From Streptomyces flaveolus (lineage in GTDB: Bacteria > Actinomycetota > Actinomycetes > Streptomycetales > Streptomycetaceae): DNA of 64,000 nt. Below the pieces are notes generated by a model. That model ran no database searches and had not been told where the DNA came from. It saw only the letters and a list, made by a program, of their open reading frames with translations. The stretch covers positions 62,001 through 126,000 of the forward strand of contig NZ_BMRV01000006.1 in NCBI RefSeq assembly GCF_014648815.1, written 5' to 3'. The stretch's first letter is position 1. The number at the start of each line of letters is the position of its first letter. Positions 42,334 through 51,319 of this stretch are shown piece by piece. The position numbers and the translations under genes are program-made.

Positions 42334-43602
42334 CTAGTCCTCGGGCGACCACCACTCGAAGCGGAGGCAGAGCTTGCCGCCGAGCCAGTACTCCACCCAA
42401 CTGCCCAGGTCCAGCGGCGAGCACCCTTCCGGGGCCTGCGGCACGGTGGGCTCGGTCGGTGTGGGATCGGGCGTGGTGGGAGCGGGCGGGGCGGTGGGTG
42501 TCGTCCCGTCTGCGAGGCGGGAGACGACGGACCGGTAGACGCGGGAGGCGTCCGGGTTGGCCCCGCACTGCCACACACCGTGCGGGCAGTAGTCGGTCAG
42601 CGTGTTGTACAGCGGCTTGTGCTCGACGATCCACTCCAGCATGCGCCGCATGTACTCGGGATTGTCGCCGTTCCGGAAGAGCCCCCACTCGGGGTAGGAG
42701 ATGGGTTTGCCGTGGGCCTTCGCGAAGTCCACGTGCGCCTGGAGCCCGTAAGGCTCCTTCACCTGCTGGTCGAAGGACATCCCGGACGGCTGGTCGTAGG
42801 AGTCCATGCCGATGACGTCGACCGTGTCGTCGCCCGGGTAGCACTCGGTCCAGGGAAGGGCGTCCCGGCCGCGGCTCGGCGTGAAGTCGAACCGAAACTT
42901 CTGGCCCGGCACCGAGCGCATGGTGGTGACGATCCGGTTCCAGTACTTCTTCCAGGCCTCCGGGTCCGGCCCGCACCGGTGGGTGTAGGTGACGCCGTTC
43001 ATCTCCCAGCCGAGCACCAGGATCGTGTCCGGCACCTTCAGCCGGACCAGCCGCTCGGCCAGGGCGCGGAAGTGGTGGTCGAACTCCCCGGCCGCGCCCC
43101 GCCGCAGCAGCTGCCGGACCTCGCCGTCGGAGACGCCCTCCTCGTTGCGCTCCTGCATGGGCACGTTCAGGACGAGCATCCGGTCGTCCTCGGCCCTGCG
43201 CCAGTGCGCCCACGTCTCGAGGAAGCGGATGTCCCCCTCGATGTCCTGCCAGCGGTTGCCGGGCAGGTAGGTGTGGCCGACGCGCAGTTCGGCACCGCCG
43301 AGCCAGTGGCTGAGCTGCGCCATACGGGCCACACCACGGGCGTCGGAGGCGAGGAAGGCGCCGAAGGCCGGTGCCTCCGGGCCCGGTGCCGGGGTGGCCG
43401 CCGACGGCGTCACCGACGGCTCGGGAACGGCCGGCCGCTGACCTGCGGGCCCGGTCGGGGCCGGCGACGGAGCGGGTGGATCAGTGCCTCGCACCACCCC
43501 CACCCCCGCCGCGGGACCGGACGCCAGGACGGCCGACGCGGCCACCGTCACCGCGCCCACGGCCAGCCTGCCGAACCGGAACCGCTTGTGCTGTGGAGCC
43601 AT
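42334..43602 (-). CDS. secreted GH26-like glycoside hydrolase
   Basis: A 422-residue secreted protein. Signal peptide ~1-33, Pro/Ala-rich linker to ~78, then a (beta/alpha)8-type domain. Candidate acid/base Glu in VLGWEMNG (~200) and nucleophile Glu in ISYPEWG (~303) match the WxE...E spacing of GH26 beta-mannanases and relatives; FDFTPSRG and VDVIGMDSYD are further barrel-edge strands. A Pro/Thr-rich linker (~375-395) leads to a short Cys-containing tail. It reads towards the polysaccharide operon and may trim or remodel that polymer. The exact substrate cannot be told. Confidence 0.75.
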   Translation of the reverse strand: MAPQHKRFRFGRLAVGAVTVAASAVLASGPAAGVGVVRGTDPPAPSPAPTGPAGQRPAVPEPSVTPSAATPAPGPEAPAFGAFLASDARGVARMAQLSHWLGGAELRVGHTYLPGNRWQDIEGDIRFLETWAHWRRAEDDRMLVLNVPMQERNEEGVSDGEVRQLLRRGAAGEFDHHFRALAERLVRLKVPDTILVLGWEMNGVTYTHRCGPDPEAWKKYWNRIVTTMRSVPGQKFRFDFTPSRGRDALPWTECYPGDDTVDVIGMDSYDQPSGMSFDQQVKEPYGLQAHVDFAKAHGKPISYPEWGLFRNGDNPEYMRRMLEWIVEHKPLYNTLTDYCPHGVWQCGANPDASRVYRSVVSRLADGTTPTAPPAPTTPDPTPTEPTVPQAPEGCSPLDLGSWVEYWLGGKLCLRFEWWSPED

Positions 43603-43780
43603 GCCTGCTCCTTTCTTCGCTCTCGTCCGACCTCTGTTTCTGTTCTCGCTATTGACGAACAGTCATATGAATTCAGACACAGGACATTCCGGGGCGCCAC
43701 CGCCCTTGGGGCTTTCGAGTGCCGAACTCGCCCGTGCGGGTGAAAAGACCCGGAACAGACCCAAAAGAAAGTGAGATTTC

Positions 43781-45043
43781 ATGTCCTTGCTCGACACCCG
43801 TGTCCCCGCGGTACTGCTGCGGATCGATCCGAATCCCTTTCACCACGGAACGCTGGGCGCCGTGCGGTCCCTCGGCAGGGCGGGCGTGGCGGTGCACGTC
43901 GTCGCCGACTCGGCCGGAAGTCCCCTCCCCAAGTCGCGTTACGTACGGCGGATGCACCCCCCGCCGCTTCCGGGAGCGTCCGCGGACGACATCCTCACCG
44001 TGCTGCGCCGGGTGGCGGGTGAGGTGGCGTCACCCGCCGTCCTGATCCCGATGGACGACGCGAGCGCGATCGCCGTGGCCCGCATGCGCGACGCCCTCGC
44101 CCCGTCCTACCTGCTGCCCGCGATGCCGGGCGCGCTGGCCGAACGCGTCGCCGACAAGGGCGAACTGGCCGCCGTGTGCGCCGCCGCGGACGTGCCGCAC
44201 CCGGTGACGCTGGTCCCGGACAGCGCGGCGGGGGCCGCCGACGCCGTGCGGCGGCTCGGGGTGCCGGTGGTGGCGAAGTGGAGCCGTCCCTGGCTGCTGC
44301 CGGCCGGCAGCGGGCTGCGCAGCACGCTGCTGGTGCGGTCCCCGGAGCAGGCGCGGGAGCTGTACCTGCGCACCGCGGAGGCGGGCAGCCCGCTGCTGCT
44401 CCAGGCCTACCTGCCGCCGGGGCGCGACCGGGACTGGTTCTTCCACGGCTACGCCGACGGCTCGGGCGCCGTGCGCGCGGGCGGACCGGGCCGCAAGCAG
44501 CTGGCGTGGCCGCGGGGAGCGGGCCTGACCGCGGTGGGCCGCTGGACACCCAACCCGCAGGTGCAGGAGCTGGCCGAGCGGATCGCCGGCGAGCTGGGCT
44601 ACCGGGGCATCTTCGATCTCGACTTCCGCCGCTGCGGCACGACGGGCCGCTATCACCTGCTCGACTTCAATCCGCGCCCCGGGGCGCAGTTCCGGCTCTT
44701 CGCGGACAGCGCGGGACTGGACGTCGTACGCGCCCTGCATCTCGACCTGACGGGCCGCCCGCTCCCGGACGGCGCCCCGCTGGCCGGACGGGCGTTCGTG
44801 GTGGAGAACTACGCGCCGCTGACCGTGCTGCGTCCGGCCCCGGACGGACGCGAACTGGCCTGGTACGCCCGGGACGACCCGGCACCCGGATGGGCGATGT
44901 GGGCCCTGTGGAGCCGTCATGTCTCGGGCCGGCTGCGAGAGCGGCTGCGCCCGACGACGCCGGCCCGCACGTCGACGGCATCACACCTGATCCCCAGGGC
45001 GGCCTCGTCCTCCCTGACCGACAACGAGAAAGCGAGCAAGTGA
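43781..45043 (+). CDS. ATP-grasp ligase
   Basis: A 420-residue cytoplasmic ATP-grasp enzyme like those found in peptide, amide and D-amino-acid ligase pathways. It opens with a Rossmann-like pre-ATP domain (AVLLRIDPNPFHHGTLGAVRSLGRAGVAVHVV), with ADKGELA before the ATP-binding lobe (VPVVAKWSRPW, LLLQAYLPPGRDRDWFF) and metal-binding FDLDFRR and LLDFNPRPGAQ. It activates a carboxylate for ligation to an amine or similar nucleophile. ATG 43781 follows GAAAGTGAG. Its TGA overlaps the start of the FAD enzyme gene by one base, so the two act together. Confidence 0.82.
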   Translation: MSLLDTRVPAVLLRIDPNPFHHGTLGAVRSLGRAGVAVHVVADSAGSPLPKSRYVRRMHPPPLPGASADDILTVLRRVAGEVASPAVLIPMDDASAIAVARMRDALAPSYLLPAMPGALAERVADKGELAAVCAAADVPHPVTLVPDSAAGAADAVRRLGVPVVAKWSRPWLLPAGSGLRSTLLVRSPEQARELYLRTAEAGSPLLLQAYLPPGRDRDWFFHGYADGSGAVRAGGPGRKQLAWPRGAGLTAVGRWTPNPQVQELAERIAGELGYRGIFDLDFRRCGTTGRYHLLDFNPRPGAQFRLFADSAGLDVVRALHLDLTGRPLPDGAPLAGRAFVVENYAPLTVLRPAPDGRELAWYARDDPAPGWAMWALWSRHVSGRLRERLRPTTPARTSTASHLIPRAASSSLTDNEKASK

Positions 45044-46317
45044 TGATGTACGACCTTCTGGTGGTGGGCGCGGGTCCGTACGGTCTGTCGATCGCGTCCC
45101 ACGCCGCGGCCGCCGGGCTGAACCTGCGTGTGCTCGGCCGGCCCATGGCGTCCTGGCGGGACCACATGCCCGCCGGCATGTACCTGAAGTCGGAGCCCTG
45201 GGCGTCCAACCTCTCCGACCCCCACGGACGCTGGCGCCTGGACGCGTACTGCGCGGAGAGGGGGCTGACGGCACGTCACGCGCAGCCGATCCCGGTGGAG
45301 GAGTTCGCGTCGTACGGCCTGTGGTTCGCGCGTCACGCCGTGCCGGAGGTGGACGAGCGCATGGTGGCGCGGGTGGCGTCCGGCCCCGGCGGGTTCACGG
45401 CGGTCACCGAGGACGGAGAGGTGCTGCACGCACGGACGGTCGCGATGGCGGTGGGAGTGATGCCGTTCATCGAGGTACCGCCCGCACTGCGCGGGCTGCA
45501 CCCGGCGCTGGTGACGCACAGCAGCCACCACAGCGACCTCACGCCGTTCCGCGGCAAGGACGTGACGGTGATCGGCGGCGGCCAGGCGGCGCTGGAGACC
45601 GCGGCGCTGCTCGCCGAGCAGGGCACCCGGGTGCGGGTGCTGGCGCGGGCGGAGCGGGTGCGCTGGAACGACGTGCCGCCGCCCTGGGAGCGCCCTTGGA
45701 CGGAGACGGTCCGTTCGCCGCACAGCGGACTCGGCCCCGGCTGGCGGAACTGGTTCTACTCCGAGCGCCCCGGTGTCTTCCGGCGGCTGCCGGAGGCGAC
45801 CCGGACCCGGATCGCGGCCACGGCGCTGGGGCCGGCCGGCGCGTGGTGGGTGCGGGACCGGGTGGAGCGCGCGGTGGAGCTGATGCCGGGCCACGAGGTC
45901 TCCGCGGCCTGTGCGGTGGCGGGCGGCGTGCGGCTGGACACGGTGCGCCGCGACGGCACAGTGCACACCCTGGAGACCGAGCACGTCATCGCCGCCACCG
46001 GGTTCAAGCCGCGCTGCGACCGGATGGGGATGCTCGCCTCCGACCTGTGCGGCACGCTCGCGGTCCTGCCCGACGGCTCCCCGGCGACCGGCCGGGAGTT
46101 CGAGTCGTCCCACCCGGGCCTGTTCCTCGCGGGCCTGGTGACGGCCTCCGGTTTCGGCCCGGCCATGCGCTTCGTCCACGGCGCGACGTTCACGGCGAGG
46201 ACCCTCGTCCAAGGGGTGCGCCGCCGGCTCAGGGCGACCCCGGCCCGCGGAACGGTCCCCGTTCCGGGAGTGGCCGGCCGGACCGCGTCGCCGTCGCCGT
46301 CGCCGGTGGGCCACTGA
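45043..46317 (+). CDS. FAD/NAD(P)-binding oxidoreductase (N-hydroxylase-like)
   Basis: A 424-residue flavoprotein with FAD Rossmann motif VVGAGPYG (~7-14), the MYLKSEPWASNLSDP segment (~46-60) seen in lysine/ornithine N-monooxygenase-like and related FAD enzymes, a second Rossmann motif VTVIGGGQAALETAALLAEQG (~167-187) for NAD(P)H, and the closing ATGF...PGLFLAGLVTASGFGPAMRF. It likely oxidises an amine or small molecule made or used by the ATP-grasp enzyme. ATG 45043 overlaps the previous stop; ATG 45046 is adjacent. Confidence 0.8.
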   Translation: MMYDLLVVGAGPYGLSIASHAAAAGLNLRVLGRPMASWRDHMPAGMYLKSEPWASNLSDPHGRWRLDAYCAERGLTARHAQPIPVEEFASYGLWFARHAVPEVDERMVARVASGPGGFTAVTEDGEVLHARTVAMAVGVMPFIEVPPALRGLHPALVTHSSHHSDLTPFRGKDVTVIGGGQAALETAALLAEQGTRVRVLARAERVRWNDVPPPWERPWTETVRSPHSGLGPGWRNWFYSERPGVFRRLPEATRTRIAATALGPAGAWWVRDRVERAVELMPGHEVSAACAVAGGVRLDTVRRDGTVHTLETEHVIAATGFKPRCDRMGMLASDLCGTLAVLPDGSPATGREFESSHPGLFLAGLVTASGFGPAMRFVHGATFTARTLVQGVRRRLRATPARGTVPVPGVAGRTASPSPSPVGH

Positions 46318-46408
46318 CGGGAGCGCCGCCCACCCGCGGGCCGCTGCCGCGAGGCGAGCCGGCGGTCCGCAGGTGGACCGCCGGCCGCGGCGTACGACCG
46401 CCCGGCAC

Positions 46409-46474
46409 GGCGAAACGCCCCCGGTCCGCCCGGCCACCTGGTGGTGGCCCGGGTTGGTCCGGGGGCGTTTCGCC
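46409..46474. terminator. bidirectional terminator between FAD enzyme and chaplin genes
   Basis: A perfect 16-bp stem GGCGAAACGCCCCCGG / CCGGGGGCGTTTCGCC with a 34-nt loop that itself folds (GGTCC/CCGGGTTGG region), between converging genes. Confidence 0.75.
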
Positions 46475-46523
46475 GAGGAGGACAGCGGGTGCCGGGCGGA
46501 TGCCGTCCGGCGCCCGGGAGGGG

Positions 46524-47417
46524 TTAGCGGCGGGCGGCGACGCGGCCGCGGCGGTACAGCATCGCTCCGCCACCGAGCAGCGCGGCACCGGCGACCGAGG
46601 CCGTCAGCATGCCCGCGCTGCCGGTCTCGGCCAGCTGCGGCGTCTCGCCGGGCTCCTCGACACCCACCGACGGCGGCGTGTCGACCGTGCGCACCGGCGG
46701 AGTGGTGGGCGTGCTGGTGGTCGGAGGCGTCTCGGGCGCCGGAGGCAGCTCTTCCTCGGTGCCGTAGCCGGGCTCGGACCCGTACGAGGTGTTGCCGCAC
46801 TCGTTGCCGTACGCGTCGTTGAACACCCCGAGCACGTCGACGGAGTTGCCGCACACGTTCACCGGCAGGTGGATGGGCGCCTGGACGTTGTTCCCGGACA
46901 GCAGGCCGTAGGAGTCCTCGGTGTGCCCCACGGCCCGCGCGCCGTCGGCGGAGCCGTCGTGCGAGGACGTGGACGACTTCTCCGCGTGCGAGACGTTGCC
47001 GCACGCGTTGCCGTACGCGTCGTTGAACGCCGCGAGCACGTCGACGGTGTTGCCGCACACGTTCACCGGCGCGTGGATGGGCGCCTGGACGTTGTTCCCG
47101 GACGCGATCCCGGAGGCGTCCTCGGTGTGCCCCACCGCCTGGGCGCCGCCGGCGGAACCGGACCGGCCCTTGTGCGAGACGTTGCCGCACGCGTTGCCGT
47201 ACGCGTCGTTGAACGCCGCGAGCACACCGACGGTGTTGCCGCACACGTTCACCGGCACGTCGATGGGCGCCTGGACGTTGTTCCCGGACAGCAGACCGGA
47301 AGCATCGTCGGTGGCTCCCACCGCGATGCTGTCAGCGAGTGCCGGGGTGCCGGACAGGGACAGAATGCCCGTGGCGGCGGCCGCCGCGAACACTCCCCTG
47401 CTCAGGGTCTGTCGCAA
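46524..47417 (-). CDS. long chaplin with three chaplin domains and LAETG anchor
   Basis: A 297-residue cell-wall-anchored amyloid surface protein. Signal peptide to ~29 (MRQTLSRGVFAAAAATGIL .. ALA). Three chaplin domains follow at ~37-80, 99-141 and 167-209, each with SGNNVQAPI, PVNVCGN and FNDAYGN-CGN and a Cys pair (59/77, 121/139, 189/207). Then a Pro/Thr-rich wall-spanning segment, LAETG (262-266), a membrane helix and a basic tail. Chaplins coat aerial hyphae and spores. Known long chaplins (ChpA-C) have two domains; this has three. Start TTG 47417 with AGGAAG upstream gives the usual MRQTLSRG start. Confidence 0.9.
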   Translation of the reverse strand: MRQTLSRGVFAAAAATGILSLSGTPALADSIAVGATDDASGLLSGNNVQAPIDVPVNVCGNTVGVLAAFNDAYGNACGNVSHKGRSGSAGGAQAVGHTEDASGIASGNNVQAPIHAPVNVCGNTVDVLAAFNDAYGNACGNVSHAEKSSTSSHDGSADGARAVGHTEDSYGLLSGNNVQAPIHLPVNVCGNSVDVLGVFNDAYGNECGNTSYGSEPGYGTEEELPPAPETPPTTSTPTTPPVRTVDTPPSVGVEEPGETPQLAETGSAGMLTASVAGAALLGGGAMLYRRGRVAARR

Positions 47418-47661
47418 TGTCGTGATCTTCCTGCTTGAAGTGCTGCGCGAATTCCTGCGGGAAAGGCCCGTGTACCGCGGATGGAGCAGGCGACGGCGTC
47501 GGTGCCCATTGCCTTCTCGGGCACTGCGCGTTCCTTTCTCGTGGCGCCGCATGCCTACTGCTTCATAAACCCGACGCGTGAGAATCGGTTGCGCAGGTTC
47601 ACCCGGTTGGACCGCGCAGTATTCAAAAAGTTCCGGAAAGAACGGTGCGGCGCCCGGCCGC
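47418..47661. promoter_or_regulatory. chaplin upstream region
   Basis: The 244-nt gap before the leftward chaplin gene is less GC-rich (for example 47555-47640) and has no gene. It must hold the chaplin promoter, but I could not pick out a convincing BldN-type -10/-35 pair. It also holds the 3' end of the leftward ABC permease transcript. Confidence 0.3.
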
Positions 47662-48546
47662 TCAGGACACCACGTCCTTGCGGGCGAACCCCCTGAACGC
47701 CAGCGCGAACAGGACGAGGGCGTACGTCACGGAGATCGCGGTGCCCTGGATCATGCCGGACCATTCGGGCTGCGGCTGGACGGCGTCCGCCCAGGCGAAT
47801 TGCCAGTGCGCGGGCAGGAAGTCGCGCCAGTGGCCGAGGGCGGTGACGGCGTCCAGGACGTTGCCGACGATGGTGAGGCCCACCGCGCCGCCGACCGCGC
47901 CGAGCGGGGCGTCGGTCCGGGTGGACAGCCAGAACGCGAGCCCGGCCGTGACCAGTTGGGACACGAAGATGTACGCCACGACCACCACGAGCCGCAGTGC
48001 CGCCGCCGACGGGGCGAGCGAGCCGCCCGTCGGGATCGCCAGCGGCCCCCAGCCGTAGGCGACCGTTCCCACGGCGAGGGCGACCAGCGGCAGCAGCACC
48101 ATCGCGGCGAGGCTGAGCCCCAGCCCGACGGCGAGCTTGGACGCGAGCAGCCGGGCGCGCGGCACCGGTGCGGCGAGCAGGTAGCGCAGGGAGGACCAGC
48201 TCGCCTCGGAGGCCACGGTGTCCCCGCAGAACAGGGCGACGGGGACGACCAGCAGGAAGCCCGCCGAGACGAAGAGGCTGACCGCGGCGAAGTTGGCGCC
48301 GGAGGCGGTGGCCGTGTCCATCAGGGTGATGCGGTCGCCGGGGCCGTCCGGTTCGCCGCCGATCGCGAAGGCGACGACCAGGACGAACGGCAGGGCGGCG
48401 AGGATCGCGCCCATCACCAGGGTGCGGCGCCGCTTCAGCTGGCGCACCAGCTCCACCCGCAGGGGCAGGGTGCGGCCCGGCCGGTAGTCGTACGCGGACT
48501 CGGCCGGCTCGGCGGGCCGCCGGGTCCGCTCGGTGAGCGCGCTCAT
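47662..48546 (-). CDS. ABC-2 type transporter permease
   Basis: A 294-residue membrane protein with six helices (first at ~43-62 MGAILAALPFVLVVAFAIG; others around 85-105, 130-155, 172-195, 215-240 and 265-285), the ABC-2 export permease plan. Its ATG overlaps the stop of the upstream hydrolase-ATPase fusion (ATGA), so the fusion supplies its ATPase. Substrate unknown. Confidence 0.85.
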   Translation of the reverse strand: MSALTERTRRPAEPAESAYDYRPGRTLPLRVELVRQLKRRRTLVMGAILAALPFVLVVAFAIGGEPDGPGDRITLMDTATASGANFAAVSLFVSAGFLLVVPVALFCGDTVASEASWSSLRYLLAAPVPRARLLASKLAVGLGLSLAAMVLLPLVALAVGTVAYGWGPLAIPTGGSLAPSAAALRLVVVVAYIFVSQLVTAGLAFWLSTRTDAPLGAVGGAVGLTIVGNVLDAVTALGHWRDFLPAHWQFAWADAVQPQPEWSGMIQGTAISVTYALVLFALAFRGFARKDVVS

Positions 48547-51194
48547 GCGGAACCTCCGATCAGGGTGAGGAAGGCGTCCTCCAGGCGGCGGTGCGGGCCG
48601 ACCGAGGCCACCGGCACCTCCAGCCGGACCAGTTCGGCCACGAGGCGGGGCGCCGTGCCGTCGGTGCCGAGGCGGACCAGGAGCCCGTCGTCGGTGTGCA
48701 CGACCGAGGCCACGCCGGGCAGCGCGGCGACCTTCTCCACGAGCGGTTCCTCCACGGGGAGGTCGGTGCCGACGAGGAGGGTGTCGCCGGAGCCGATGAT
48801 CTCGGCGACCGGACCGGCCTGGACCAGGCGTCCGCGGTCCATGACCACCAGGTGGGTGCAGGACTGCTCGACCTCGGCGAGCAGGTGGCTGGAGACGATG
48901 ACGGTGCGCCCGGCGGCCGCGTACCGGATCATCACCTCGCGCATCTCGCGGATCTGGGGCGGGTCGAGGCCGTTGGTCGGCTCGTCCAGGATGAGCAGGT
49001 CGGGCAGGCCCAGCATGGCCTGGGCGAGGGCGAGGCGCTGGCGCATGCCCTGCGAGTAGGTGCGCACCGCGCGGGCCAGCGCGTCGCCGAGGCCGGCGAT
49101 CTCCAGGGCCTCGTCCAGGTGGGCGTTGCCGGGCGGGCGGCCGGTGGCCCGCCAGTACAGCTCCAGGTTCTCCCGGCCGGACAGGTGCGGCAGGAAGCCG
49201 GCGCCCTCGACGAAGGCGCCGACCCGGGACAGCACGGGGGCGCCGGGCCGGACGGCGTGGCCGAAGACGCGGATCTCGCCCTCGTCCGGCGTGATCAGGC
49301 CCATCAGCATGCGCAGGGTGGTCGTCTTGCCGGCGCCGTTCGGGCCGAGCAGGCCGAGGACCTGGCCCTTCTCAACGCGGAAGGACAGGTCCCGCACCGC
49401 GTACCGGTCGGCCGCACCGGCGTAGCGTTTGGTGAGGCCGGTGATCCGGAGCGGGACCTCGGCGAGGGCGGGGTCCGGGGCGGGCGTGGCGGTGCGGCGG
49501 CGGCCGGTCAGCAGCAGGGCCAGGGCGACGGCGAGACCGGCGAGCGGCAGCCACCACACCCAGGCGGGCAGCGGGGCGGCGGCCGTGGTGACGCCGGGCG
49601 CCGTCGGCACCGACAGGCCGCCCGCGAGGGAGACCGTGTACGTCGCCGGGGCGGCCGGGGAGGCGTAGCCGAGGTCGGTGGAGGCGAGGACCAGGCGCAG
49701 CCGGTGGCCCTTCTCGACCTCGTGGTCGATCGCCGGGAGGGTGAGGGTGACGTCCTTGCCGGCCTTGGCGCCCTCGACGCGGACGGGCGTGACGAGCTGG
49801 GCGGGGAGCACCGGGGCGGCGCCGCCGGGGCCGACGTCGTACACCTTGCCGAAGAGGACGGCGTCGTCGGAGGTGGAGCGGACGTGGACGGTCGCCGTCG
49901 GGGAGCCGGTGATGTGCAGGTCCTCGGTCAGCGGGGCCGACTGGAAGGCGGCGAACTGGCCGGGGAAGTCCAGGGAGACGCCGACGCCGAGGGAGGACAG
50001 CTGTGCGAGCCCGCCCGCGCCGCCGATGCCGGGGAGGGCGGAGACGGCGGGCGGGTTCGCGCCGGCCGGGTTGGCGAAGCGCTGCTCGCGTCCGCCCAGG
50101 GGCACGGAGGCGGGCCCGCCGCCCAGGCCGGGGTACCGGTTCGCGCTCGCGCCCCGCAACTGGGCCCGTCCGTCGGTGGAGTCCACTCCGCCGGTGCGGG
50201 TGACCCGGAAGGCGGGGCCGGTGGCGGCGCCCTCGTCGTCCTTCAGATAGCGGTCGAACCAGGAGTGCGCGCGCGCCTGGACGCGGTCCGTCTCCAGGTC
50301 GCCGCCGTCGTGCCCGCCCGCGATCCAGTCGACGTCGACGGGCGCGCCGTTCGCACGGATCGCCCGGGCCGCGGCGTCGGCCTGGCCGAGCGGGAAGAGG
50401 GAGTCGGTCTGGCCCTGCGCCAGCAGGGTGGGGACCTCGATGCGCTCGCCCACGGCCTGCGGGCTGCGTTCCCGGAGCAGCTTCACGGCCTCCGCATCCG
50501 GCACCCCGGACTCGGCGACCCGCTGGTACATCCGGCACAGCGCGTCCTCGAAACGGTCGCAGCCGCCGCCGGTGTTGACGAAGATGCCCGCCCACAGCTT
50601 CTTGAAGACGCCGTTCGGGAACAGCGCGTCCGCGAGGTTCCAGTAGGTGATGGAGGGGGCGATGGCGTCCACGCGGTCGTCGTGGCCCGCGGCGAGCAGC
50701 GCGACCGCGCCGCCGTAGGAGGCGCCGGCCATGCCCACGCGCGGGTCGCCGGCCTTGTCGAGGCGCACCTGCGGCTGCCGCGCCAGCCAGTCGATCAGCC
50801 GGGAGACGTCGGCGACCTCGCCGTCCGGGTCGTTGAGCCCGATCTTCCCCGTGGACCTGCCGAAGCCGCGCGCCGACCAGGTCAGCACCGCGTACCCGTC
50901 CCTGGCGAGGCTCTCCGCCTGCTGCCGCAGGTCGGCCTTGCTGCCGCCGAAGCCGTGCGCGAGCAGGACGGCGGGACGGCGGCCGCCGGAACCGGCCGTG
51001 AAGTAGGAGGTGTCCAGACGCACTCCGTCGCCGACGGGCATCATCCGGTCGGTGCGCCGTACCGGGGGCGGGTCGTCGGAGGCGACCGCCGTCCACGTCC
51101 CCGCGCCGGCGAGCACGACGACGGCGGCCGCGGCGGAGAGCATCCGCCGCGGCCGCCGCAGCAGCCCCCGCATGCGGGGCAGTCGAAGATCCAT
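48543..51194 (-). CDS. S15-type alpha/beta hydrolase fused to ABC ATPase
   Basis: An 883-residue fusion. A signal-anchor helix (~18-37) is followed by an X-Pro-dipeptidyl-peptidase/S15-like alpha/beta hydrolase: LLAHGFGG (77-84), nucleophile elbow GASYGG (Ser159), acid Asp264 (GQTDSLF), His295 (GGHDGG), and the C-terminal jelly-roll of this family (~360-530, e.g. GSPTATVHVRS, HRLRLVLAS). A second helix (~543-563) precedes a complete ABC domain: Walker A GPNGAGKT (617-624), signature YSQGMRQRLALAQAM, LLILDEPTNGLD. Topology would place the hydrolase outside and the ATPase inside. It pairs with the ABC-2 permease downstream. Confidence 0.87.
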   Translation of the reverse strand: MDLRLPRMRGLLRRPRRMLSAAAAVVVLAGAGTWTAVASDDPPPVRRTDRMMPVGDGVRLDTSYFTAGSGGRRPAVLLAHGFGGSKADLRQQAESLARDGYAVLTWSARGFGRSTGKIGLNDPDGEVADVSRLIDWLARQPQVRLDKAGDPRVGMAGASYGGAVALLAAGHDDRVDAIAPSITYWNLADALFPNGVFKKLWAGIFVNTGGGCDRFEDALCRMYQRVAESGVPDAEAVKLLRERSPQAVGERIEVPTLLAQGQTDSLFPLGQADAAARAIRANGAPVDVDWIAGGHDGGDLETDRVQARAHSWFDRYLKDDEGAATGPAFRVTRTGGVDSTDGRAQLRGASANRYPGLGGGPASVPLGGREQRFANPAGANPPAVSALPGIGGAGGLAQLSSLGVGVSLDFPGQFAAFQSAPLTEDLHITGSPTATVHVRSTSDDAVLFGKVYDVGPGGAAPVLPAQLVTPVRVEGAKAGKDVTLTLPAIDHEVEKGHRLRLVLASTDLGYASPAAPATYTVSLAGGLSVPTAPGVTTAAAPLPAWVWWLPLAGLAVALALLLTGRRRTATPAPDPALAEVPLRITGLTKRYAGAADRYAVRDLSFRVEKGQVLGLLGPNGAGKTTTLRMLMGLITPDEGEIRVFGHAVRPGAPVLSRVGAFVEGAGFLPHLSGRENLELYWRATGRPPGNAHLDEALEIAGLGDALARAVRTYSQGMRQRLALAQAMLGLPDLLILDEPTNGLDPPQIREMREVMIRYAAAGRTVIVSSHLLAEVEQSCTHLVVMDRGRLVQAGPVAEIIGSGDTLLVGTDLPVEEPLVEKVAALPGVASVVHTDDGLLVRLGTDGTAPRLVAELVRLEVPVASVGPHRRLEDAFLTLIGGSA

Positions 51195-51272
51195 GCGTCA
51201 ACGGTACGGTCCGCCACCGGAATCGGGGGCCCTCCAGGGGCTGAACCACCGCCCCTCCCACGGGCGTACGGC

Positions 51273-51310
51273 GCCCCGCCGTCTACCGCGGACGCGGTAG
51301 ACGGCGGGGC
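51273..51310 (-). terminator. terminator of the amino-acid permease gene
   Basis: A perfect 17-bp stem (GCCCCGCCGTCTACCGC / GCGGTAGACGGCGGGGC) with loop GGAC, ending 9 nt from the stop of the leftward permease gene. Confidence 0.82.
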
Positions 51311-51319
51311 GGTCCGGGC

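Noticed and set aside
44917..47244. Antisense frame spanning the FAD enzyme and part of the chaplin gene
   Set aside because: Crosses the convergent terminator and both genes; not plausible as a gene.
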